Of a DNA stretch of 44,020 bases, positions 33,491-41,389 are shown one piece after another; position 1 is the stretch's first letter, and every line of letters begins with the position of its first letter. The notes beneath the pieces were generated by a model that worked only from the letters and a program-made list of their open reading frames with translations, was not told where the DNA came from and made no database searches. The position numbers were made by a program, and so were the translations under genes. Source of the stretch: DASZHJ01 sp035581425 (GTDB lineage: Bacteria > Pseudomonadota > Alphaproteobacteria > ATCC43930 > CGMCC-115725); the NCBI GenBank assembly GCA_035581425.1, contig DATJVP010000042.1, forward strand, positions 1 to 44,020. The letters are read 5' to 3'.

Positions 33491-34138
33491 GTGCACGCGG
33501 TCATCGACTCGTTCCTGCTGATCTACGCCGGGCTCTTTGCAATCGTGAATCCCGTAGCCTCCGCGCCGCTCTTCCTCGTCCTGACGCAGAATTCAACGCG
33601 CGACGAGCGCCACGTGCTCGCCCGGAAGGTTGCGGTCAACGGGTTCCTCCTGCTGCTGGGCTCGCTCTTCGTGGGCTCGCATGTGCTGGAGTTCTTCGGC
33701 ATCACCCTGCCGGCGGTACGCGTCGCGGGCGGCCTGGTGGTGATGGCCTTCGCCTGGAAGCTCCTCAACGACGAGATGCTGGAGCAACGGACCGGCAGTC
33801 ACACCGGATCGTCCCCGGTCGTCGACGCCTTCTATCCCCTGACAATGCCGCTCACCGTCGGCCCGGGATCGATCTCGGTGGCGATCACCCTCGGGAGCCA
33901 GCGGCCGAAGGTTCCGGGCGGGGCCGAGCAATTGGCGCTGCTCGGCGGTGGCGCGGTCTTGGGACTGCTCGCCATGGGCTTGACGATCTATCTCTGCTAT
34001 CGGTTCGCCGAGCGCATCGTCGCGGTACTCGGGATCAGCGGGACGAATGTGCTCATGCGTCTCTCGGCCTTCATCCTGCTCTGCATCGGCGTGCAAATCG
34101 CCTGGAACGGGGTGAGCTCGTTCATCGCCGCCCTGTGA
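33491..34138 (+). CDS. MarC/NAAT family integral membrane protein
   Basis: A 215-residue protein with about six membrane helices and the MarC pattern: IDSFLLIYAGLFAIVNPVASAPLFLVLT at the start, RVAGGLVVMAFAWKLL, FYPLTMPLTVGPGSISVAITLG near residue 115-135, and a final NVLMRLSAFILLCIGVQIAWNG helix. MarC proteins are poorly characterised; some transport neutral amino acids. The GTG at 33491 has GGGGGAGA about ten bases upstream. It begins 36 bases after DUF983 and is the first gene of the block that separates the oxidase operon from SURF1. Confidence 0.88.
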   Translation: MHAVIDSFLLIYAGLFAIVNPVASAPLFLVLTQNSTRDERHVLARKVAVNGFLLLLGSLFVGSHVLEFFGITLPAVRVAGGLVVMAFAWKLLNDEMLEQRTGSHTGSSPVVDAFYPLTMPLTVGPGSISVAITLGSQRPKVPGGAEQLALLGGGAVLGLLAMGLTIYLCYRFAERIVAVLGISGTNVLMRLSAFILLCIGVQIAWNGVSSFIAAL

Positions 34139-34147
34139 CGCTGCGGT

Positions 34148-34176
34148 TTGACCGAACGCCCTCAATTCAATAAAAC
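34148..34176 (+). promoter_or_regulatory. Putative sigma70 promoter for the binding-protein gene
   Basis: TTGACC (34148-34153) and TAAAAC (34171-34176) are exactly 17 bases apart in the 116-base gap after MarC, and the segment is noticeably AT-rich for this genome. It would begin transcription about 70 bases before ATG 34255. One of the best promoter-like matches in the window. Confidence 0.5.
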
Positions 34177-34254
34177 GGATGTTTGAAATCGGAGGGTTCG
34201 GCATTTTGGCGTGCCGCGCTCGCCCGCATAGGGTCGGAACGAAAAGGGGGAACG

Positions 34255-35847
34255 ATGGTTGGGAGCTTTTCAGCGCGCCTTGTCCGGATCGCCGCCGTCA
34301 TTGCCGCGCTGGCGTTCTGCGCGTCGTACGCCGCGCGCGCCGCCGATTTGCGGATCGGACTCGGTGCCGAGGCGACGACGCTCGATCCTCATTATTACAA
34401 CCTCAACCCCAACATGGAGGTCGACGATCATATCTTCGATTACCTTCTATCCTTCGACGCCCAGGGACGTCTCGTTCCGGGGCTGGCCACATCCTGGACG
34501 GCCGTCGACGACACGACCTGGCGCTTTACGCTGCGGCGTGGTGTGACCTTCCACGATGGCTCGTCCTTCACCTCGGCCGACGTCGCCTTCACCTTTGCGC
34601 GCGCGCGCAAGCCGACGGATAGCCCCGACAGCTACTCGCGGCACTTCATCCGCATCACCCAAGTCGAGACCCTCGACGACTTCACCGTCGTGGTGAAGAC
34701 GGACTCGCCCTTCCCCAACTTGCTTCGCGAGCTCGCGCAGATCGCGATCATCACGCGCAAGGTAGGCGAGGGCGTCACGGTGCAGGATTTCAATTCGGGA
34801 AAGGCCGCCATCGGCACGGGCCCCTTCAAGCTCGTCGAATGGGTCCCCGGCGACCGCCTCGTGCTCGCGCGCAACGAGTCCTATTGGGGCGACCGGCCCG
34901 CCTGGGATCGCGTGATATTCAAGCCGATCCCGAGCTCGCCCGCGCGCATGGCCGCGCTCCTCGCGGGCGACGTCGATCTCATCAACTACGTCCCCAGCAC
35001 GGATATCGCCAAGCTCAAGGTCGATCCCAAATTCAAGCTCTGGCAGGTCGTCGGCAATCGCGTGATGTATGTGGTACCCGACGTCAACCGCGACAACTCG
35101 CCCTTCGTCACCGATCTCGAGGGCAAGCCGCTGGGCAAGAACCCTCTGAAGGACGTCCGGGTGCGGCGCGCGATCTCGAAGGCGATCAACCGCGACGCCC
35201 TCGTCAAGGAGATCATGGAAGGAATTGCAGTACCCGCGGATCAATTCCTGCCGGAGGGTTTCTTCGGTCATACCCCCAATCTGAAACCCGAGCCCTACGA
35301 TCTGCAGGGGGCAAAGCAACTCCTTGCCGAGGCGGGCTATCCCAACGGATTCGGCCTCACGATCCATGGCCCGAACGACCGCTATCTCAACGATGCGAAG
35401 ATTGCCCAGGCGGTGGCGCAGATGCTCTCGCGCGCGGGAATCAAGACGAGCGTCGATACGATTCCGAAGGCCATCTTCTTCGGCCGTGCGGCGAAGCTCG
35501 AATTCAGCTTCATGTTCATCGGAAGCGCACCTGCAACCAACGAGGCCTCCGACGACATGACCTATCTCCTTGCAACCTACGACAAGGAGAAGGGCATGGG
35601 GGCGGGCAATCGCGGCCGGTTCTCGAATGCACAATACGATCAACTTCTCGCGGAGGCATTGCGGACGATCGACGATCAGAAGCGCGAGGCATTGCTGCGC
35701 CGCGCGACCGAGATCGCGATCGGCGACGAGCTCGGTCTCATTCCGCTCTATTATCAGGTCAATGTCTGGGCGACGCGCAGCAGCCTGACTTTCATTCCCC
35801 GCACGGACGAGCTCACGCACGCAATGGACGCAAAGCCCGCGCCCTGA
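34255..35847 (+). CDS. ABC transporter substrate-binding protein, family 5 (peptide/nickel/opine type), orphan
   Basis: A 530-residue periplasmic binding protein. ATG 34255 follows AGGGGGAA and opens a signal peptide (about 30 residues, ending ARAAD). The mature protein has the family-5 pattern: EATTLDPHYYNLNPNMEV, the lobe I signature WRFTLRRGVTFHDGSSFTSADVAFTF, GTGPFKLVEW and VRRAISKAINRDALVKEIM. Such proteins capture oligopeptides, nickel, glutathione or sugars for DppBCDF-like transporters. No permease or ATPase gene is adjacent, so it must work with a transporter encoded elsewhere or as a sensor. It has its own promoter and converges with the acetamidase gene. Confidence 0.92.
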   Translation: MVGSFSARLVRIAAVIAALAFCASYAARAADLRIGLGAEATTLDPHYYNLNPNMEVDDHIFDYLLSFDAQGRLVPGLATSWTAVDDTTWRFTLRRGVTFHDGSSFTSADVAFTFARARKPTDSPDSYSRHFIRITQVETLDDFTVVVKTDSPFPNLLRELAQIAIITRKVGEGVTVQDFNSGKAAIGTGPFKLVEWVPGDRLVLARNESYWGDRPAWDRVIFKPIPSSPARMAALLAGDVDLINYVPSTDIAKLKVDPKFKLWQVVGNRVMYVVPDVNRDNSPFVTDLEGKPLGKNPLKDVRVRRAISKAINRDALVKEIMEGIAVPADQFLPEGFFGHTPNLKPEPYDLQGAKQLLAEAGYPNGFGLTIHGPNDRYLNDAKIAQAVAQMLSRAGIKTSVDTIPKAIFFGRAAKLEFSFMFIGSAPATNEASDDMTYLLATYDKEKGMGAGNRGRFSNAQYDQLLAEALRTIDDQKREALLRRATEIAIGDELGLIPLYYQVNVWATRSSLTFIPRTDELTHAMDAKPAP

Positions 35848-35874
35848 CGTGCCGAGCCAGCGCGCCCAGGGCGA

Positions 35875-36981
35875 TTATCCGAAGATCGCCTCGGGCAGGA
35901 AGGCCGATACGGTCACGTTCGGGAGGTCGACGACGTTGCTGATCCTGAGATCGACCGCAACGCTGCAGATGATATAGGCCTGGTCGGCGGTGAAGCCGCG
36001 TTCCTGCAGTAGGCGGATCATCTCGATGAGCGCGTTGCGCGCGGCAAGCGTGAGATTCTCGCCCTCCTGCGTCCCGTCCTCGCGCACCGGCATTCCCATG
36101 GTCGCGATGAAATTGCGGGGCGCCGCCCATTCCGGCGCTGCGAAATAGCCGGGATGGGCAAAGCGCGGCCAGCGGATGCCGCGCTGCGAGGCCTCGCCGG
36201 GATAAATTTTGAAGCGGACGGCCACGGTCGCGCCCATCTCGATCGCGCTGATGCAGGCCTCGCCGTCGCCTTGGGCGAAATGCCCGTCGCCAACGGAATA
36301 GAGCGCGCCAGGCACGCTGACGGGGATGAGAAGCCGCGAGCCTACGGTAAGCTGCTTGGCATCGATGTTTCCGCCATTCTCGCGCGGCGGGGTCGTGCGC
36401 AGTCCGGTGGAGGCGATGGGCTCGAGCGCGGGAACCGCATCCTCGGCGTCGGGCAGATTGACGATTCCGCCGCGATTGCTGAGCTCGGCTTCCCTGCGCG
36501 TCCATTCCGCGAGCTGCGCATGCGAGGGCGCCAATCCCGCGGTCCCCATGAAGGAATTGCCGGGGATTCGCACGCCCGGAATCTCGCGCGAGGTCGCCCA
36601 TCCCTCGCGCATTTGCCAATGCACGAGAAAGGAGCGCGGATATAGATCCCTGAGGAATCCGATGCCGGGGAGAAATCGCGTCCAGCCGTGGGGTTGCGGG
36701 ACGATGTCGAGGTATTCGATCTCGAGGAGATCTCCGGGCTCTGCTCCCTTCACGTAGATGGGACCCGTCAAGGGGTGGCCGGACTTCCGATCCTGCTTCG
36801 CGAGATCGGCGAGGGTCGTCGCGGGATTAATCTGCCCGTCACGCGCATCGCGCGTCTCCAGCACCAGCTCCTCGCCAGGCGAGACCTCGAGGATCGGAGG
36901 AATGTCAGGGTGCCAGCGATTGTGGCCGGTGTGCGGCTCCTGCTTGAGCCGTTTGGTGCGATCGATGTGGACGGTTTTCAT
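35875..36981 (-). CDS. Acetamidase/formamidase family hydrolase
   Basis: A 368-residue FmdA/AmdA-type amidase that releases ammonia from short amides. Family features are HNRWHPDIPPILEVSPGEELVLETRDA at the start, NSFMGTAGLAPSH in the middle, RENGGNIDAKQLTVGSRL and GDGHFAQGDGEACISAIEMG, which build the metal-binding active site. Length falls within the family range. The ATG at 36981 has only a weak ribosome site. It converges with the binding-protein gene (27 bases between stops) and diverges from the riboswitch and GDT1 gene. Acetamide or formamide are the family substrates; which one is used here is not evident. Confidence 0.92.
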   Translation of the reverse strand: MKTVHIDRTKRLKQEPHTGHNRWHPDIPPILEVSPGEELVLETRDARDGQINPATTLADLAKQDRKSGHPLTGPIYVKGAEPGDLLEIEYLDIVPQPHGWTRFLPGIGFLRDLYPRSFLVHWQMREGWATSREIPGVRIPGNSFMGTAGLAPSHAQLAEWTRREAELSNRGGIVNLPDAEDAVPALEPIASTGLRTTPPRENGGNIDAKQLTVGSRLLIPVSVPGALYSVGDGHFAQGDGEACISAIEMGATVAVRFKIYPGEASQRGIRWPRFAHPGYFAAPEWAAPRNFIATMGMPVREDGTQEGENLTLAARNALIEMIRLLQERGFTADQAYIICSVAVDLRISNVVDLPNVTVSAFLPEAIFG

Positions 36982-37093
36982 TCCGGGAACTCAGGTTTCC
37001 CGCGGGAGTATATAGGCTCGTTCGACGCGGACAATCTCCGGGCCGCGGGATGATTTGTGCGCGGCGCGCGGACCATCGATGCTGCGGTCGCTG

Positions 37094-37122
37094 TTGCCAG
37101 CGAGCCACCGCCGGCGTATGAG
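37094..37122 (+). promoter_or_regulatory. Putative sigma70 promoter driving the manganese riboswitch transcript
   Basis: TTGCCA (37094-37099) and TATGAG (37117-37122) are separated by exactly 17 bases. A start about seven bases after the -10 box falls at 37128-37131, precisely at the 5' edge of the predicted riboswitch. The independent agreement between promoter spacing and aptamer start makes the call stronger than a pattern match alone. Confidence 0.55.
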
Positions 37123-37127
37123 AGCGC

Positions 37128-37235
37128 ACCCCTTGGGGAGTAGCCGCCTGGCATTCTTGCCGGGCCATGCGTCAACACACTCGGCGATCTCCGCCGTGGC
37201 GCATGGGGCCGATCGGCATGGCGAGACCAACGGCA
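37128..37235 (+). promoter_or_regulatory. yybP-ykoY family manganese riboswitch aptamer
   Basis: Three conserved elements occur in the right order: GGGGAGTAG at 37135-37143, GTCAACAC with CTCGG at 37171-37184, and GGCGAGACC at 37220-37228. The ends pair to form P1 (CCTTGG at 37131-37136 with CCAACGG at 37227-37233, one bulge). The size of about 105 bases is normal. In this family Mn2+ bridges the two internal loops and turns on downstream manganese-export genes. The next gene is a GDT1/UPF0016 exporter, a known target class. A hairpin at 37241-37261 follows with no U-run, and the ribosome site GGAG at 37292-37295 overlaps the palindrome CCGGCCGGCCGG, suggesting control of translation. Confidence 0.85.
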
Positions 37236-37302
37236 CGCTTCTTCCGCAGCCAGGCGGGAAGGGGCGGCCGTGGTCCATTCGCCGGCCGGCCGGAGCACGT
37301 CC

Positions 37303-37866
37303 ATGGAGGCCTTTCTCGTCTCGCTCGTGACCGTCGCGACCGCGGAGATCGGCGACCGCACACAACTGCTCTCCTTGGTCCTCGCGGCCTACTATCGGAA
37401 GCCATGGCCGATTCTTGCGGGAATTCTGATTGCGACGCTCGCCAATCATTCAGCGGCCGGATTGATTGGCTTGTGGTTCGGCTATCTGCTCACGCCGCAG
37501 GTGCTCGCCCTGACCGTGGGCGTCGGGTTGTTCGCGATGGCGCTTTGGACGCTGAAGGCGGACAAGCTCGATCAAGAGACGCTGGCATCCCGGCGAGGCG
37601 CGTTCCTGGCGACGCTCTGCGCTTTCTTCATCGCGGAAATTGGCGACAAGACCCAGATCGCGACCGTGGCACTCTCCGCAGGCTATCGGGACCTCACGGC
37701 GGTGGTGGCGGGGTCGACGGTCGGAATGCTCGCGGCCAATCTGCCGGTGGTTTTCTGCGGACACGCCTTCGCTGCCCGCCTGCCAATGAAAGCGATCCGA
37801 CTGGGCGCGGCCGCCTTGTTCCTCGTTACCGGAGTGGTATTCATCATGCGCGCGACCCTGCATTGA
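37303..37866 (+). CDS. TMEM165/GDT1 (UPF0016) family cation exporter, probable manganese efflux
   Basis: A 187-residue inner-membrane protein with about six helices in two homologous halves, each with the family motif: EIGDRT at residues 15-20 and EIGDKT at 112-117. These acidic motifs bind the cation; bacterial relatives such as Vibrio MneA export Mn2+, and eukaryotic ones move Mn2+/Ca2+. ATG 37303 (GGAG eight bases upstream) gives the correct N-terminus; the GTG at 37270 is an in-frame extension of little value. The upstream riboswitch supports the manganese role. SURF1 begins 13 bases after its stop, so they share a transcript. Confidence 0.93.
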   Translation: MEAFLVSLVTVATAEIGDRTQLLSLVLAAYYRKPWPILAGILIATLANHSAAGLIGLWFGYLLTPQVLALTVGVGLFAMALWTLKADKLDQETLASRRGAFLATLCAFFIAEIGDKTQIATVALSAGYRDLTAVVAGSTVGMLAANLPVVFCGHAFAARLPMKAIRLGAAALFLVTGVVFIMRATLH

Positions 37867-37879
37867 TATCGGAGTCAGA

Positions 37880-38599
37880 GTGCGTCGTAGAGTTCTCATC
37901 CTCACACTTGCCTCCCTCGGCGCGTTTCTCGTCCTGGTCGGGCTCGGAACCTGGCAGCTTCAGCGCCGGCAGTGGAAAGCGGATCTGATAACTGCGCGCG
38001 ACGCCGCGCTTGCAGCAGCGCCGATCGATCCGCCCACGAGCGCGGACGCCGCGCGTGGTCTCGAATTCCACCGGGTGCGCGCAACAGGCGCGTTCCTCTA
38101 CGACCGCACGATCTTCGTGCACGCGATCGAGCGCGCGCGCGGCGGGGCGGGGTTTCTCGCGCTGACGCCGATACGGCTCGCCTCTGGCGACGTGGTGCTG
38201 GTCGAGCGCGGCTGGATTCCACCGGCGCTCCGCGACGCCACGCGGAGCGTCGCCGGCAACGCCCCGGGTGAGGTCACGCTCGAGGGTATTCTGCGCCTCG
38301 CGCCGGAGGGGCGGCCTGGCTGGTTCGTGCCGGAGAACGATCCCGCGCGGGGCGAATGGTATTACCTCGACCTCGCAGCGATGGCGAAGGCGGCCGGCGT
38401 CCCGGAGGCGCTGTCGTTCTACATCGAGGCCGGCCCCGCACCCAATCCCGGAGGCTTTCCCCTCGGCGGGCAGGCGAACACGGAGCTCCGCAACGAGCAT
38501 CTGCAATACGCGATCACCTGGTATTGTCTCGCCGCGGCGCTCACGGTGATCTATTTCTTGCTGCTGCGCCGCGAGCGCTCCATTCCAGGAAAGCCATGA
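37880..38599 (+). CDS. SURF1 family cytochrome oxidase biogenesis protein
   Basis: A 239-residue inner-membrane protein with one helix at each end (about 6-26 and 208-230) and a periplasmic domain between, the standard SURF1 layout. GLGTWQLQRRQWKADLI is the family signature; VLVERGWIPPALRD and ARGEWYYLDLAAMAKAAGV follow, and NEHLQYAITWYCLAAAL precedes the last helix. SURF1 helps place heme A into subunit I. GTG 37880 has GGAG close upstream. The usual site directly after DUF983 is not used; here it lies behind the GDT1 exporter. Its stop overlaps the M32 peptidase start (ATGA). Confidence 0.94.
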   Translation: MRRRVLILTLASLGAFLVLVGLGTWQLQRRQWKADLITARDAALAAAPIDPPTSADAARGLEFHRVRATGAFLYDRTIFVHAIERARGGAGFLALTPIRLASGDVVLVERGWIPPALRDATRSVAGNAPGEVTLEGILRLAPEGRPGWFVPENDPARGEWYYLDLAAMAKAAGVPEALSFYIEAGPAPNPGGFPLGGQANTELRNEHLQYAITWYCLAAALTVIYFLLLRRERSIPGKP

Positions 38600-40077
38600 C
38601 GCCCTATCGAACTCTCGAATCCCGCTTCACCCGCATCGGAACGCTCGGCGAGGCGGCGGCGATGCTGCAATGGGACGCAGCGACGCTGATGCCCGCCGGT
38701 TCCGCGCCCGCGCGCGCGGAGCAGATGGCGACGCTCAAGGTCATATCGCACGAGATCCTGAACCAGGACGACACCGGCGACCTCCTCGCTGCGGCCGACG
38801 CGCAGAACGACCTCGACCGCTGGCAGCGCGCGAATCTCCGAGAGATGCGCCGCGACTGGCTGCACGCGACGGCAGTGCCGCCCGATCTCATCACCGCCCT
38901 CACCAAGGCCTGCTCTGCCTGCGAAATGGTCTGGCGAAAGGCGCGGCCCCAAAACGACTGGCAGGCCGTGCAGCCCTATCTGCAAAAGGTGCTCGATCTC
39001 GTGCGCGAGGTGGGCGCCGCCAAAGCGGCGCGCCTGGGCAAGACCCCCTATGAGTCCCTTCTCGACGAGTTCGAGCCCGGCGGCAGCACAGTGGAGATCG
39101 ACCGGCTCTTCGACGATCTCGCGGGGATGCTACCGGGCCTCATCGAGGGTGCGATCGCGCACCAGCGCGCGCCGCTCCCCCTTCAAGGCCCCTTTCCGGT
39201 CGCGACGCAGCGCGCGGTCGGCGCCGAGCTGATGAAGCGGCTCGGCTTCGACTTCGAGCATGGACGGCTCGATGTGAGCCTCCATCCCTTCTGCGGCGGC
39301 ACGCCCGATGACGTGCGCATCACCACGCGGTACGACGAGGACGATTTCACGGGCGCGCTCATGGGTGTGCTGCACGAGACCGGCCACGCCATGTACGAGC
39401 GCGGACTGCCTGCGGCTTGGCGGCGCCAGCCCGTGGGCGACGCCCGCGGCATGAGCGTGCACGAGAGCCAGTCGCTGCTGGTGGAGATGCAGGCCTGCCG
39501 CAGCCGCGAGTTCCTGGAATTCGCCGCGCCACTGCTGCGCGAGGCGTTCCACGGCAAGGGGCCGGCCTGGGAGGCCGACAATCTCTACCGCCTCTATACC
39601 CGCGTCGAGCGCAGCTTCATCCGCGTCGATGCGGACGAGGTGACCTATCCCGCACATGTCATCCTGCGCTACCGGCTGGAGAAGGCGATGGTGGCGGGCG
39701 AACTCAAGCTCGATGACCTGCCGGCGGCATGGAATGCGGGCATGCGCGAGCTCATCGGGATCGCTCCGCCGACGGATCGTGAGGGCTGTCTCCAGGATAT
39801 CCACTGGTACGACGGCGCCTGGGGCTATTTCCCGACCTACACCTTGGGCGCGATGACCGCGGCGCAGCTTTTCGCGGCGGCAATCCGCGCGAACGCAGCC
39901 ATCCTACCGGGGATCGCCAAAGGAGAGTTTGCGCCGCTCTTCGCCTGGCTCCGCGCGCATGTCCACGGCAAGGGCTCGCTGCTCACCACGCGCGAGCTGC
40001 TCACGGAGGCGACGGGGTCGCCGCTCGACGCGCGGATTTACGAGGAGCACCTGCGCCGTCGGTATCTCTCGGCCTGA
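38596..40077 (+). CDS. M32 family metallocarboxypeptidase (Taq carboxypeptidase type)
   Basis: A 493-residue cytosolic zinc carboxypeptidase that releases C-terminal residues. The zinc motif HETGH lies in VLHETGHAMYERGL (about residue 260), and the downstream HESQSLLVE motif, specific to M32 enzymes, is present, along with RVDADEVTYPAHVILRYRLE. The N-terminus (ESRFTRIGTLGEAAAMLQWDAATLMP) is typical. ATG 38596 overlaps the SURF1 stop, so translation is coupled. It ends five bases from the convergent azlD. Because it is the third gene behind the riboswitch it may be affected by manganese if control is at transcription. Confidence 0.95.
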   Translation: MTPYRTLESRFTRIGTLGEAAAMLQWDAATLMPAGSAPARAEQMATLKVISHEILNQDDTGDLLAAADAQNDLDRWQRANLREMRRDWLHATAVPPDLITALTKACSACEMVWRKARPQNDWQAVQPYLQKVLDLVREVGAAKAARLGKTPYESLLDEFEPGGSTVEIDRLFDDLAGMLPGLIEGAIAHQRAPLPLQGPFPVATQRAVGAELMKRLGFDFEHGRLDVSLHPFCGGTPDDVRITTRYDEDDFTGALMGVLHETGHAMYERGLPAAWRRQPVGDARGMSVHESQSLLVEMQACRSREFLEFAAPLLREAFHGKGPAWEADNLYRLYTRVERSFIRVDADEVTYPAHVILRYRLEKAMVAGELKLDDLPAAWNAGMRELIGIAPPTDREGCLQDIHWYDGAWGYFPTYTLGAMTAAQLFAAAIRANAAILPGIAKGEFAPLFAWLRAHVHGKGSLLTTRELLTEATGSPLDARIYEEHLRRRYLSA

Positions 40078-40082
40078 CATCC

Positions 40083-40379
40083 TCAGAACAATCCTCTGAG
40101 CAGCACCACCGCAACCACGCCGATTGCGAGCGGCACCACCAGCAGCTCCACGAACCACGCCGCCGCTGCGACGATACCCGCTGCGAGCCATTCCGGCGGC
40201 CCCGCATGGGCGAGCATGGGGACCACGAGAGCGATGAGGATCGCCGCGGGAAGCTGAGCGAGCGCCGCGCGGAGCCGCGGATGATCGGGAATCCGCGTCC
40301 CCACGAGATAGCCCATCACGCGAATGCCGTAGCTCACCGCCGCCATCGCGAGAAAGGCGAGTAGGACCTCAGTCCGCAT
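40083..40379 (-). CDS. azlD: Branched-chain amino-acid transport protein AzlD
   Basis: A 98-residue membrane protein with about four helices (LLAFLAMAAVSYGIRVMGYL at the start, PAAILIALVVPMLAH in the middle). It is the small partner of AzlC; together they form a branched-chain amino-acid exporter like Corynebacterium BrnFE. The start overlaps the azlC stop by eleven bases, as in most azlCD pairs. Convergent with the M32 peptidase, with only five bases between the stops. Confidence 0.9.
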   Translation of the reverse strand: MRTEVLLAFLAMAAVSYGIRVMGYLVGTRIPDHPRLRAALAQLPAAILIALVVPMLAHAGPPEWLAAGIVAAAAWFVELLVVPLAIGVVAVVLLRGLF

Positions 40380-41073
40380 GGCGCCCTCCCGCGCGGATCG
40401 CGGCTACGCACGCGCCGGCCAGTCCGCCGAGCAGCACCGGCGCGCTGCCGCCGATGAAGCGGTCGGCAGCGAGCGCTGCGAGGGCGCTCGCGACCCACAC
40501 CGGCGGCGACGGCGTCTTGCGGCCGATCGCGACGGCGAGCGCCACGAACATCGCGGGGAAGGCGAAGTCGAAGCCCCATTCCCTGGGATCGCTGACGACG
40601 CTGCCGACGACGTAGCCGAGGATCGTCGCGGCAAGCCAGCTCAGATAGACGACGACGCCGGTGCCGAGGAAGAACGCTCCCCAATGCGGGCGCTCGCCCG
40701 CGGCGATCGTTACCGCCCAGTTCTCGTCGGTGACGAAGAAGAGCGCGAGGAGCGCGCGCGGCTTCGGCCAGTCGCCGATGACGCGATCCATCGTCGCGGC
40801 CATCAGGAAGAAGCGAAAGTTGACGAGGAAGGTCGCGAGCACGAGCGCCAGCACCGGCGGCGGTATCGTCCACAGGCCGAGCGCAACGAATTGCGCTGAG
40901 CCCGCGAAGACGATGCCGCTCATCGCGCTCGCCTCGGCGAGGCTCAGGCCCTTCTGCGCCGTGAGGGCGCCGAACACCAAGCCGTAGACCAGCACGCCAA
41001 GCCCGACCGGCAGAGAGCGCAGAACTCCCGCGGTGAAGGCGTCGGAAGCTCTGGGCTGATTGGGCGCGGCCAT
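40369..41073 (-). CDS. azlC: Branched-chain amino-acid transport protein AzlC
   Basis: A 234-residue membrane protein with about six helices and the AzlC signature FGALTAQKGLSLAEASAMSGIVFAGSAQFVALGL, followed by LVNFRFFLMAATM and FFVTDENWAVT. The large subunit of an azlCD exporter for branched-chain amino acids, in the inner membrane. ATG 41073 gives a natural N-terminus; the frame extends to 41217, and no start candidate has a convincing ribosome site. No regulator is adjacent. Confidence 0.9.
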   Translation of the reverse strand: MAAPNQPRASDAFTAGVLRSLPVGLGVLVYGLVFGALTAQKGLSLAEASAMSGIVFAGSAQFVALGLWTIPPPVLALVLATFLVNFRFFLMAATMDRVIGDWPKPRALLALFFVTDENWAVTIAAGERPHWGAFFLGTGVVVYLSWLAATILGYVVGSVVSDPREWGFDFAFPAMFVALAVAIGRKTPSPPVWVASALAALAADRFIGGSAPVLLGGLAGACVAAIRAGGRHAD

Positions 41074-41389
41074 GCCGAGTTTGTGCCCGAGCCGCACGGG
41101 GGGCGGTAGCACTGAGGCGTCATGGCTGGTCCACATCGCCGCATGGCCCATACACCGTTGAAACGTCATGGCCCGTGCTTGTCCCGGTCGCGCCGCTAAA
41201 AAGAGAGGAAAAACCACGCCTATTCAACGCCTTACAGAGCATCAACTGAATGTCATCCGCCTGCCGCATTCTCCTGCGGCAGAATTTCCGCCCCTCGATT
41301 CCCTTGGGTTGCGGCGGCGGGATGCCACTTGATAGGCTCAGCCCGCTTTGGCCCGGGGATCCTCCTCCGGGCGGTCAGGAGCCGGTCCC
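41074..41389. other. 316-base divergent region between azlC and thrC
   Basis: No gene can be supported. The middle (41205-41260) is relatively AT-rich and is the likely promoter zone, with TATTCAACGCC and ATCAACTGAATGTCATC stretches but no convincing -35/-10 pair. It ends with two hairpin-forming segments before the thrC ribosome site: the 8-bp stem listed separately and a weaker GCCCGG/CCGGGC pair at 41351-41372. Confidence 0.6.
41261..41282. repeat. Perfect 8-bp inverted repeat upstream of thrC
   Basis: CTGCCGCA-TTCTCC-TGCGGCAG folds into an eight-pair hairpin with a six-base loop, about 110 bases before the thrC start. Only AATTT follows on the plus strand, so a terminator is unlikely unless weak. 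It could be a protein-binding site or part of a leader. Role not known. Confidence 0.4.

Noticed and set aside
37241..37261. Hairpin after the riboswitch as an intrinsic terminator
   Set aside because: The stem is followed by GGGCGG with no U-run, so it does not fit an intrinsic terminator.
33455..37866. Block between DUF983 and SURF1 as a mobile element or genomic island
   Set aside because: No integrase, transposase, tRNA end or flanking repeat is visible, and base and codon use look like the rest; I report only the altered gene order.
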